DNA of 9,363 nucleotides from Chloroflexota bacterium (GTDB lineage: Bacteria; Chloroflexota; Anaerolineae; Anaerolineales; DRKV01): assembly GCA_011051635.1 (NCBI GenBank), contig DRKV01000436.1:1-9363 (forward strand), read 5' to 3'. Of the stretch, positions 1 through 5,528 are shown piece after piece. Position 1 is the first letter of the stretch. Every line of letters begins with the position of its first letter. The notes under the pieces were generated by a model. It ran no database searches and had not been told where the DNA came from. It saw nothing but the letters and a program-made list of their open reading frames with translations. The position numbers and the translations under genes are program-made.

Positions 1-84
1 TCCCTGCGCGCCGCCTGGCTGGACGGAAAAATCTCCACCCCGGAGGAAGAACGGGCTTTGCTGGAACGGCTGCTGGAGGAATGA
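1..84 (+). CDS. 3' end of an unidentified gene (partial)
   Basis: The window opens inside a reading frame that ends at TGA 82-84. The 27 visible residues begin SLRAAWLDGKIS and end in a charged, probably helical stretch, EEERALLERLLEE. The composition looks like a genuine protein terminus, with GC-rich codons similar to the neighbouring genes. It is not recognisable as RimP, the gene that often precedes nusA. The 'DGKIS..EEE..LLERL' pattern loosely recalls short C-terminal oligomerisation helices such as SHOCT, but that is only a resemblance. The function cannot be assigned from this fragment. A tandem repeat starts two bases after the stop. Confidence 0.6.
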   Translation, partial: SLRAAWLDGKISTPEEERALLERLLEE

Positions 85-85
85 C

Positions 86-134
86 GTGCGGAGTGCGGAG
101 TGCGGAGTGCGGAGTGCGGAGTGCGACGTGCGAC
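86..134. repeat. 7-bp tandem repeat (GTGCGGA)n
   Basis: Five perfect consecutive copies of GTGCGGA occupy 86-120. Two variant copies, GTGCGAC, follow at 121-127 and 128-134. The unit is not a multiple of three and creates no stop codon, so all three + frames stay open through it and give spurious upstream extensions of the next gene. It starts directly after the stop of the preceding gene. Confidence 0.93.
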
Positions 135-137
135 GTA

Positions 138-237
138 CTCCCCATCCCATCACCTCCCCATCACCCCATCCCACCACCTCATCATCCCATCATCTCCCCA
201 TCACCCACTCACCCCGTCACCCACTCACCCGCTCACC
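138..237. repeat. G-poor C/A/T tract resolving into 8-bp repeats
   Basis: From 138 to 237 the + strand is almost free of G (only at 216 and 231) and consists of CCATC/CACTCACC-type words. The 3' part is periodic: five consecutive 8-mers at 198-237 fit CNNTCACC (CCATCACC, CACTCACC, CCGTCACC, CACTCACC, CGCTCACC). The part before that is a degenerate version of the same words. The tract abuts the 7-bp repeat on one side and the GNAT start codon on the other. No promoter-like -10 element is visible in it. Confidence 0.88.
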
Positions 238-238
238 C

Positions 239-748
239 ATGCCCCACTACACCATCCGCACGGCGCGGCGCAGCGACCTCCCCGCTCTGGAGTGGGACGG
301 CGCTTACACCCACTTTCGGCGCCTTTTCGCCCGCGCCTACGAGTACGTCCTGCGCGGAGAGGCCACCATCTTCCTGGCCGAGCACCCGCAGGACGGCATC
401 GTTGGGCAGGTCTTCGTGCAGTACGAGAGCAACCGCCCCGAACTGGCCGACGGGAACGAGCGCGCTTACGTGTACAGTTTTCGGGTCAAGCCGGCCCATC
501 GGGGACAGGGCATCGGCACGCGCCTGATGGAGACCGTCGAAAACGACCTGCGGGCCCGCGGTTTCCGCCGCGTCACCCTGAACGTCGCCAAAGACAACCC
601 CCGCGCCCGGCAACTTTACGAACGCCTCGGCTACCGCGTCGTCGGCGAAGACCCCGGTCAATGGTCATACGAAGACCACAACGGGCATCGCCGCTTCGTC
701 AGCGAACCCGCCTGGCGGATGTGGAAAGAACTCTCTCCCAAGACCTGA
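239..748 (+). CDS. GNAT family N-acetyltransferase
   Basis: A 169-residue protein of typical GNAT size that should transfer the acetyl group of acetyl-CoA to an amine; the substrate is unknown. The acetyl-CoA pyrophosphate-binding motif A is clear: the beta4 strand VYSFRVKP runs into RGQGIG at residues 88-93. Motif B follows as LNVAKDNPRARQLYERLGY at about 114-132, with the N..A..LYE.LGY pattern seen in RimI-like and ribosomal-protein-type acetyltransferases. ATG 239 is chosen because the family fold begins there (YTIRTARRSDLPAL). The frame stays open back to 86, but that part only translates the tandem repeat. No Shine-Dalgarno sequence precedes the ATG, where the sequence is pure C/A/T repeat, so initiation is leaderless or SD-independent. 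The last codons and the stop lie in the left arm of a perfect inverted repeat. A role in acetylating a ribosomal or translation protein would suit the neighbourhood but is unproven. Confidence 0.88.
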   Translation: MPHYTIRTARRSDLPALEWDGAYTHFRRLFARAYEYVLRGEATIFLAEHPQDGIVGQVFVQYESNRPELADGNERAYVYSFRVKPAHRGQGIGTRLMETVENDLRARGFRRVTLNVAKDNPRARQLYERLGYRVVGEDPGQWSYEDHNGHRRFVSEPAWRMWKELSPKT

Positions 749-773
749 CGGGTTTTGGAAACCCGTCAGGTCT
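741..773. repeat. Perfect 15-bp inverted repeat overlapping the GNAT stop codon
   Basis: The left arm AGACCTGACGGGTTT (741-755) and right arm AAACCCGTCAGGTCT (759-773) are exact reverse complements around a TGG loop (756-758). The GNAT stop TGA (746-748) is in the left arm. No T-run follows the stem, so it is not a canonical intrinsic terminator, though it could stabilise or end the mRNA. It looks more like a dispersed palindromic element, since part of it recurs at 789-804. Confidence 0.9.
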
Positions 774-788
774 CGCGAGGTCTCCCAA

Positions 789-804
789 AAACCCGTCAGG
801 TCTC
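789..804 (+). repeat. Second direct copy of the palindrome's right arm
   Basis: The 16-mer AAACCCGTCAGGTCTC at 789-804 is identical to 759-774, exactly 30 bp downstream. A partial copy, AGGTCTC, lies between them at 778-784. The left arm at 741-755 could therefore pair with either copy and form a short or a long hairpin. Confidence 0.88.
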
Positions 805-812
805 ATCAAACC

Positions 813-841
813 TTGCCGAAGCAAGACAACCGTGCTAAAAT
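813..841 (+). promoter_or_regulatory. Candidate sigma70-type promoter for the nusA operon
   Basis: TTGCCG (813-818, 4 of 6 matches to TTGACA) is followed by a 17-nt spacer and TAAAAT (836-841, 5 of 6 matches to TATAAT). Transcription would start near 848, giving a leader of about 130 nt before nusA. It is the best-spaced pair I see between the GNAT gene and nusA. The -35 element lies in a small CTTGC/GCAAG hairpin sequence (812-825). Assigned by consensus only. Confidence 0.5.
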
Positions 842-881
842 TGCAGCGGTTCTCGTAACCACCCCGATACAGCGCTGCGCC

Positions 882-914
882 GAAAAGTGGGTAACCCCCA
901 CTTTTCTTTGTTGT
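882..914 (+). terminator. Terminator-like hairpin in the nusA leader
   Basis: GAAAAGTGGG (882-891) is perfectly complementary to CCCACTTTTC (897-906) around a TAACC loop. Taking the core stem as GTGGG/CCCAC, the following bases 902-914 contain 10 T in 13, as in an intrinsic terminator, with an A-run on the 5' side. It may end the GNAT transcript. If the promoter at 813-841 is real, it sits inside the nusA leader and would act as an attenuator. An outer pairing of GCGCT (872-876) with AGCGC (915-919) is also possible. Confidence 0.65.
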
Positions 915-977
915 AGCGCCCAACACAAAAACCTGCCCCCAGACCACCGGTAACGATGGAGTTAGAGAAGAACCAGC

Positions 978-2861
978 ATGAAAAGTGAGTTTTCCCTGGC
1001 CTTCAACGAAGTGTTGGATGCCAAACAACTACCCAGAGAAGTCATCATCGAGGCCATTGAGACCGCAATCGTCTCGGCCTATCGCCGCGCCGTCAATGCT
1101 CCCAACGCCCAGAGCGTCACAGCAAAAATAGACCCCGAGAGCGGGAAAATCACCGTCTGGGCGGAGAAGGAAGTGGTGGAAAGCGTGCAAGACAACCGCA
1201 CCGAGGTCACCCTGGAGGAGGCCCGCCGCTCCGACCCGGAAGCCGAACTGGGCGACCTGGTGATGGTGGAGAGCACCCCCACCGACTTCGGGCGCGTCGC
1301 CGCCCAAACCGCCCGGCAGGTCATTCAGCAGCGCCTGCGAGAGGCCGAGCGCGAGGAGCAATACAAGTACTTCTCGCTGCAAATCGGCGAAATCGTCAGC
1401 GGTATCGTGCAGACCATCAGTCGGGGGCACGTCACCGTCGGGCTGGACAAGAACGCCGAAGGGATTTTGCCGCGCAAAGAACAAATCCCCGGCGACCGCT
1501 TCCACGTCCACGAGCGCATCCGCGCCCTGCTGCTGGAAATCAAGCAGAGCAACCGCGGGCCGCAAATCATCCTTTCGCGCACTCACCGCAAATTCCTTAT
1601 GCGCCTGCTGGAAAACGAAGTGCCCGAAATCTATCACGGGCAAATTGAAGTGCGCTCCATCGCCCGCGAACCGGGGCACCGCTCCAAAGTAGCGGTTTAC
1701 GCCCTCCGTCCCGGCATCGACCCGGTGGGAGCCTGTGTCGGCATTCGCGGCGTCCGCATTCAGGCCATCGTGCGCGAACTGCAAAACGAGAAGATTGACG
1801 TCATCGAGTGGAACCCCGACCCGCGCATCTACATCGCCAAGGCCCTCAGCCCGGCGCGCGTTCTCAAGGTGTATCTCGACACCCGCGGCAAATCCAAGAC
1901 GGCCACCGTCATCGTGCCCGAAGACCAACTCAGTCTGGCTATCGGTCGCGACGGGCAGAACGCCCGTCTGGCCGCCAAACTGACCAACTGGCGCATTGAC
2001 ATCAAGAGCCTGAGCGAGGCCGTCGGCGATGTTCTCTTCCGCTTGCAGAACGACCCGGAATACATGCCCTACGCGGCGATGGAAAGCGAGACCGTGCCTC
2101 AGGTGGAGGCCATCCTGGCCAAGAAAGCCGAAAACCGGCCTCTGAACCCCGAGGAATACCGCCTGCTGCAAGATTTCATCGAACGCATCGAAGGGCGCGT
2201 CGCCGAAAAGCGCGAACTGGAAGAACAAGAACGCCTGCGGAAAGAAAAGGCCGCCCGCAGCAACATCCCTGCGGAAGCCTTCGAAATGCCCGTGGAGGAA
2301 CTGGAACTCTCCCTGCGGATTGTGGCGCTGCTGCGCGAAGCGGGTTACGAGACCGTGGGCGATGTCATGGCGCAACTCAAAACCGATTCGGATGAGATTT
2401 TGAAATTGCAAGGCTTCGGCCCCAAGGCAATGGAATCTTTGCAAGAGGCCATTGCCGCCGTCCATTTTGAGGAGCCTGTTCCCGAAGCCGGGGTGGAGGA
2501 GGCCGCCGCTCCCGTGGAGGGTGAAGGTGAACCCCAGGCTGAGGAGGGTGCGGAATCCGCTCCTGAGGGCGAAGAGACGCCTCAAATAACGGTAGCAGCC
2601 CCAGAGGAGGCCGAATCCGCCCCCGAAGAGGACGCCGCCTCCGAAGGCGAATCCCAACCCGCCGAGGAGAAGGATTACCTCGAAGACAAGGATATGCTCC
2701 TGGAAGAGGAATCCGACTCCGAGAAGAAGAAATCCAAGAAAAAGTCCAAAAAGAAAAAGAAGAAGTACGTCCAGGTGGAATACGACCCGGACGAAGACAC
2801 CGTCATCTACCGCAAGAAGCACAAGCGCGGTGAAGATGAGTGGAAAGAGATTGACTGGTAG
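978..2861 (+). CDS. nusA: Transcription termination/antitermination factor NusA, with extended C-terminus
   Basis: NusA binds RNA polymerase and nascent RNA and modulates pausing, termination and antitermination in the cytoplasm. In this 627-residue protein the N-terminal polymerase-binding domain is about 1-130 (FNEVLDAKQLPREVIIEAIETAI, then FGRVAAQTARQVI). An S1 domain spans about 135-200 (GEIVSGIVQTISRGHVTVGL). KH1 contains GACVGIRGVRIQAI (251-264) and KH2 contains AIGRDGQNARLAAKLT (321-336). After a charged linker there is a helix-hairpin-helix-like segment at about 440-495 (LREAGYETVGDVMAQL, LQGFGPKAMESL). The tail is unusual: a Glu/Ala/Pro-rich stretch (498-582), a lysine-rich cluster (583-596, 11 of 14 Lys) and a final YVQVEYDPDEDTVIYRKKH segment. 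ATG 978 gives the standard family N-terminus. Upstream there is only a weak purine-rich GAGAAGAA (964-971). rimP, its frequent upstream partner, is not adjacent. Confidence 0.98.
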   Translation: MKSEFSLAFNEVLDAKQLPREVIIEAIETAIVSAYRRAVNAPNAQSVTAKIDPESGKITVWAEKEVVESVQDNRTEVTLEEARRSDPEAELGDLVMVESTPTDFGRVAAQTARQVIQQRLREAEREEQYKYFSLQIGEIVSGIVQTISRGHVTVGLDKNAEGILPRKEQIPGDRFHVHERIRALLLEIKQSNRGPQIILSRTHRKFLMRLLENEVPEIYHGQIEVRSIAREPGHRSKVAVYALRPGIDPVGACVGIRGVRIQAIVRELQNEKIDVIEWNPDPRIYIAKALSPARVLKVYLDTRGKSKTATVIVPEDQLSLAIGRDGQNARLAAKLTNWRIDIKSLSEAVGDVLFRLQNDPEYMPYAAMESETVPQVEAILAKKAENRPLNPEEYRLLQDFIERIEGRVAEKRELEEQERLRKEKAARSNIPAEAFEMPVEELELSLRIVALLREAGYETVGDVMAQLKTDSDEILKLQGFGPKAMESLQEAIAAVHFEEPVPEAGVEEAAAPVEGEGEPQAEEGAESAPEGEETPQITVAAPEEAESAPEEDAASEGESQPAEEKDYLEDKDMLLEEESDSEKKKSKKKSKKKKKKYVQVEYDPDEDTVIYRKKHKRGEDEWKEIDW

Positions 2862-2867
2862 CCCTTT

Positions 2868-2880
2868 CTCCGGAACGGAG
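2868..2880 (+). promoter_or_regulatory. Small hairpin covering the ylxR Shine-Dalgarno
   Basis: CTCCG (2868-2872), GAA loop, CGGAG (2876-2880). The 3' arm contains the only SD-like sequence for ylxR (GGAG). A five-pair GC-rich stem could lower ylxR initiation unless ribosomes finishing nusA, whose stop is at 2859-2861, open it. Translational coupling is inferred from this geometry. Confidence 0.4.
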
Positions 2881-2882
2881 CC

Positions 2883-3209
2883 ATGACCCGGAGTACCGCC
2901 AAATCCAAAAAGAGCAAGCGAAAACCCAGGCACGTGCCAAAGCGCACCTGCGTCGGCTGCCGCCGGGTGGATGAGAAACGCGCCTTGATACGCGTCGTCC
3001 GCCGCCCCGATGGGGTTTTCGTAGACCCCACCGGCAAGATGCCCGGACGCGGCGCTTATCTTCACGACGACCCCGCCTGCTGGGAACGCGGCCTGCAAGG
3101 CGCGCTGGCGCGGGCGCTAAAAACCGAATTGACAACCGAGGACCAACAGCGTTTGCAGACATTCGCGGCCACATTGAAGGCCCATCCTGCAGAGGAGCCA
3201 GACGCATGA
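2883..3209 (+). CDS. ylxR: YlxR family (DUF448) RNA-binding protein
   Basis: A 108-residue basic protein of the YlxR/DUF448 family, small single-domain proteins typically encoded between nusA and infB; the family is considered nucleic-acid binding. The signature is clear: a CVGC pair at residues 23-26, the LIRVVRRPDG strand at 35-44, and GRGAY at 55-59 followed by a second cysteine motif (DDPACWERGL). The first 20 residues are a Lys/Arg-rich extension, probably disordered, that would add RNA affinity. ATG 2883 has GGAG at 2877-2880, only 2 nt away, which is short, and this GGAG is in the 3' arm of a 5-bp hairpin (2868-2880). It lies 21 nt after nusA and presumably shares its mRNA. The L7Ae-like ylxQ that often follows in Firmicutes is not present next to it. 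Confidence 0.93.
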   Translation: MTRSTAKSKKSKRKPRHVPKRTCVGCRRVDEKRALIRVVRRPDGVFVDPTGKMPGRGAYLHDDPACWERGLQGALARALKTELTTEDQQRLQTFAATLKAHPAEEPDA

Positions 3210-3210
3210 C

Positions 3211-3274
3211 CGGCGCTTGAACGCCGCCCGCGGGGGATTTCTGCCTCGCAGGCTGGCCTCTCGGCTCATGAGGC
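3211..3274 (+). promoter_or_regulatory. Structured leader between ylxR and infB
   Basis: The 98-nt gap between ylxR and infB is longer than most gaps in the operon. It holds CGGCG/CGCCG (3211-3215 with 3222-3226), the 8-nt palindrome CCCGCGGG (3227-3234) and GCCTC/GAGGC (3243-3247 with 3270-3274). None is followed by a clean T-run, so I do not call a terminator. No convincing promoter is visible. It may be mRNA structure that affects infB translation. Confidence 0.3.
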
Positions 3275-3293
3275 ACGCAAAACGCTGCACAAC

Positions 3294-3300
3294 AGGAGGT
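3294..3300 (+). promoter_or_regulatory. Strong Shine-Dalgarno of infB
   Basis: AGGAGGT lies 7 nt before ATG 3308 and fixes that ATG as the start. An in-frame GTG at 3299 falls inside this site and cannot be the start that it serves. Confidence 0.88.
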
Positions 3301-3307
3301 GCCGTGT

Positions 3308-5089
3308 ATGAGCAACCAAGGCAAACAAATTGAACTCCCTGCCAGCCTTACCGTGCGGGAACTCGCCCAACGGCTGAACGCCAGCCCGATTGCCGTCATC
3401 AAAGAACTGATGGCAAACGGCGTGATGGCTAACATCAATCAGCAGATTGATTTCGAGACCGCCGAAATCGTAGCCGCAGAAATGGGCTACGAAGTGGTGC
3501 GTCCCCACGCGCAGGAGCAGGCCGGCAAGAGCCTGCAAGATTTGCCCCGCTGGCGGCAAATCATCGCCCAGGAGAATCCCAAAAATCTGGTGCCGCGCCC
3601 TCCGGTAGTCACCATCCTGGGACACGTAGACCACGGCAAAACCACCCTGCTGGACGCCATCCGGCATACCAACGTGGCGGAACGCGAGGCGGGAGGCATC
3701 ACCCAACACATCGGCGCATACCAGGTAGAACACCAGGGACGCCTCATCACTTTTCTGGATACCCCCGGCCACGCGGCCTTCACGGCTATGCGGGCGCGAG
3801 GGGCGCAGGGGGCCGACATCGTCATCCTGGTCGTGGCCGCCGACGATGGCGTGATGCCGCAAACCCGCGAGGCAATTGACCACGCCAAAGCCGCCCAGGT
3901 GCCTATCATCGTGGCGCTCAACAAGATGGACAAGCCCAACGCCAACCCGGAGCGCGTCAAGCAGCAATTGGCCGATGTCGGCCTGGTGCCCGACGAGTGG
4001 GACGGCGACACGATGGTGGTGCCCATCTCCGCCAAACAGCAGCAGGGGTTGGATGACCTGATGGAAGCCATCCTGCTGGTGGCCGATACGATTGACATTC
4101 TCGCCAACCCCGACGGCACCGTGGTGGGAACCGTCATCGAGGCCCGGCGCGACAAAGGGCGCGGGGTGGTCGCCACCCTCCTGGTGCAGAACGGCACCCT
4201 GCGGATGGGACAAACCATCCTGGCGGGCGATACCTACGGCAAATTGCGCGCCATGTTCGATTTCCGCGGGAAGAAGGTGCGTAAAGCCGGCCCTTCCACA
4301 CCGGTTTCTGTCATGGGACTGCGCGATGTCCCCATGGCAGGAGACCTGTTCGAGGTAGTCGAGAACGAGCGCAAAGCGCGTGAAATCGTGGCGCAACGCG
4401 CCGAACAGACCCGGCAAAGCGTCAAGCAAAAACAAGCCATCAGCCTGGAGCAACTTTTCAGCCAGATGCAAAGCGGCGCGCTCAATGAACTGCGCCTGAT
4501 TGTCAAGGTGGATGTGCAAGGCTCTCTGGAGCCTGTCGTCTCCTCGCTGGAAGACCTGAGCACCGACGAACTGAAAATCAACGTGCTGCATGCCTCCACG
4601 GGCAACATCAGCGAAAACGACGTGATGCTGGCAACCGCCTCAAATGCAGTGGTCATCGGCTTCAACGTTCAGGCCGACGCCCCGGCCCGCAAACTGGCGG
4701 AAAGCGAAGGCGTCTCCATCCGCACCTACAACATCATCTACCACATGCTCGAAGACGTGGAGAAGGCGCTCAAAGGGCTTCTGGGGCCGGAGTACGAAGA
4801 AGAGGTCATCGGCCACGCCGAAGTACGCGCCGTGTTCCCCGTGCGCGGCGGACAGGTGGCGGGATGCCGCGTCCTGGACGGCGTCATCCGCCGCAATGCC
4901 AAAGCCCGCCTGAAGCGCGGCGAAAAGACGGTGTACGACGGCGAAATCGCCTCCCTGAAGCATCACCAGGAAGACGTGCGCGAAATGCGCCAGGGCTTCG
5001 AGTGCGGCATCAACCTGAAGAACGTCAACGAGTACAAAATTGGCGACATCATCGAGTGTTACGTCGTCAAAGAAAAGGAAGTCTTGTAA
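3308..5089 (+). CDS. infB: Translation initiation factor IF-2 (short form)
   Basis: IF2 is the GTPase that places fMet-tRNA on the 30S subunit and promotes 50S joining. This 593-residue protein starts almost directly with one IF2_N domain (about 6-58, LPASLTVRELAQRLN, ELMANGVMANINQQI) and lacks the long variable N-terminus that brings many IF2s to 700-900 residues. GTPase motifs are intact: G1 GHVDHGKT (105-112), switch I GGITQHIGAY (129-138), G3 DTPGH (151-155), G4 NKMD (205-208), G5 SAK (241-243). Domains II, III and the fMet-tRNA-binding C2 domain follow, ending with GINLKNVNEYKIGDII and a short Lys/Glu tail. The start at ATG 3308 is set by AGGAGGT 7 nt upstream. rbfA begins one base after its stop. 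Confidence 0.98.
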   Translation: MSNQGKQIELPASLTVRELAQRLNASPIAVIKELMANGVMANINQQIDFETAEIVAAEMGYEVVRPHAQEQAGKSLQDLPRWRQIIAQENPKNLVPRPPVVTILGHVDHGKTTLLDAIRHTNVAEREAGGITQHIGAYQVEHQGRLITFLDTPGHAAFTAMRARGAQGADIVILVVAADDGVMPQTREAIDHAKAAQVPIIVALNKMDKPNANPERVKQQLADVGLVPDEWDGDTMVVPISAKQQQGLDDLMEAILLVADTIDILANPDGTVVGTVIEARRDKGRGVVATLLVQNGTLRMGQTILAGDTYGKLRAMFDFRGKKVRKAGPSTPVSVMGLRDVPMAGDLFEVVENERKAREIVAQRAEQTRQSVKQKQAISLEQLFSQMQSGALNELRLIVKVDVQGSLEPVVSSLEDLSTDELKINVLHASTGNISENDVMLATASNAVVIGFNVQADAPARKLAESEGVSIRTYNIIYHMLEDVEKALKGLLGPEYEEEVIGHAEVRAVFPVRGGQVAGCRVLDGVIRRNAKARLKRGEKTVYDGEIASLKHHQEDVREMRQGFECGINLKNVNEYKIGDIIECYVVKEKEVL

Positions 5090-5090
5090 G

Positions 5091-5528
5091 ATGGTATCCA
5101 AAATGCGTACGCGGCGCATCGCCGACCGCATTCGGGAAGAACTCTCAACGTTGCTGCTCATGGAAGTCAAAGACCCGCGGGTGGCAGGCGCGACGATTAC
5201 CGATGTAGAAGTAGACCGGGAACTGGCCTTTGCCAACGTGTACGTTTCTTGCGTGGAAGGCAGCCAGCGGGCCGAGGAAATCCTGGAGGGGTTGAACCAC
5301 GCCGGCGGTTTCCTGCGTTCCGCCCTGGCGCAGCGCATTCAATTGCGCGTCTTCCCGCGTTTGCGTTTCCACTGGGACCCGACGCCGGAACAAGCCGACC
5401 ACATGGAACGTCTCTTTGCCCAACTGCGCGCCGAGCGCCAGGGCCAGACGGAGAGCGCCGAGGGCGAGTCCGCCTCCGAAGAGCAGCGCCCCGCATCACC
5501 ACAGGAAGGAGATTCCCCTGTTGTCTGA
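5091..5528 (+). CDS. rbfA: 30S ribosome-binding factor A
   Basis: RbfA binds the immature 30S subunit near the 5' end of 16S rRNA and is needed for late small-subunit maturation and cold adaptation. The 145-residue protein has the single type II KH-like fold: the first helix RTRRIADRIREELSTLLL (6-23), then VKDPRV (26-31), the strand pair ITDVEVDRELAFANVYVS (36-53), and the signature FLRSALAQRIQLRVFPRLRFHWD at about 74-96. Residues after about 117 are a Glu/Ser/Pro-rich, probably disordered tail that many family members lack. ATG 5091 has AAGGAA (5075-5080) 10 nt upstream; ATG 5103 is a possible internal alternative. It lies one base after infB and overlaps the following gene by 8 nt, which suggests translational coupling on both sides. 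Confidence 0.95.
   Translation: MVSKMRTRRIADRIREELSTLLLMEVKDPRVAGATITDVEVDRELAFANVYVSCVEGSQRAEEILEGLNHAGGFLRSALAQRIQLRVFPRLRFHWDPTPEQADHMERLFAQLRAERQGQTESAEGESASEEQRPASPQEGDSPVV
5506..5512 (+). promoter_or_regulatory. Shine-Dalgarno for the TTG start of the DHH gene
   Basis: AAGGAGA inside the 3' end of rbfA lies 8 nt before TTG 5521. A CTG at 5518 is in frame but is a rarer start codon. No in-frame ATG occurs before the first catalytic motif, so this site decides the start. Confidence 0.75.

Noticed and set aside
138..237. Possible CRISPR array in the periodic tract
   Set aside because: Units are 8 bp without unique spacers of 30-40 bp, and no cas genes are nearby.
86..238. Upstream in-frame extension of the GNAT protein
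   Set aside because: It only translates repeat DNA into His/Pro/Ser-rich sequence with no SD; the GNAT fold starts at ATG 239.
81..527. ATG overlapping the stop of the first partial gene (ATGA at 81-84) opening a 148-codon frame
   Set aside because: Its protein is a translation of the tandem repeats followed by an out-of-frame reading of the GNAT gene.
2718..2768. A-rich lysine run in nusA as a programmed frameshift site
   Set aside because: It has repeated AAAAAG words but no heptamer of the A-AAA-AAG type, and the frame continues to a sensible C-terminal segment.
1029..3098. Long open frame (689 codons) on the minus strand across nusA and ylxR
   Set aside because: It lies antisense to well-supported genes, its residue string has no domain pattern, and such frames arise from codon bias in GC-rich genes.
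3268..3333. Short 21-codon frame overlapping the infB start, possible leader peptide
   Set aside because: No SD before its ATG and no regulatory codon run; the strong SD nearby serves infB.
3266..4591. 441-codon open frame on the minus strand across infB
   Set aside because: Antisense shadow of the infB GTPase region, rich in His/Gln/Asp with no recognisable motif.
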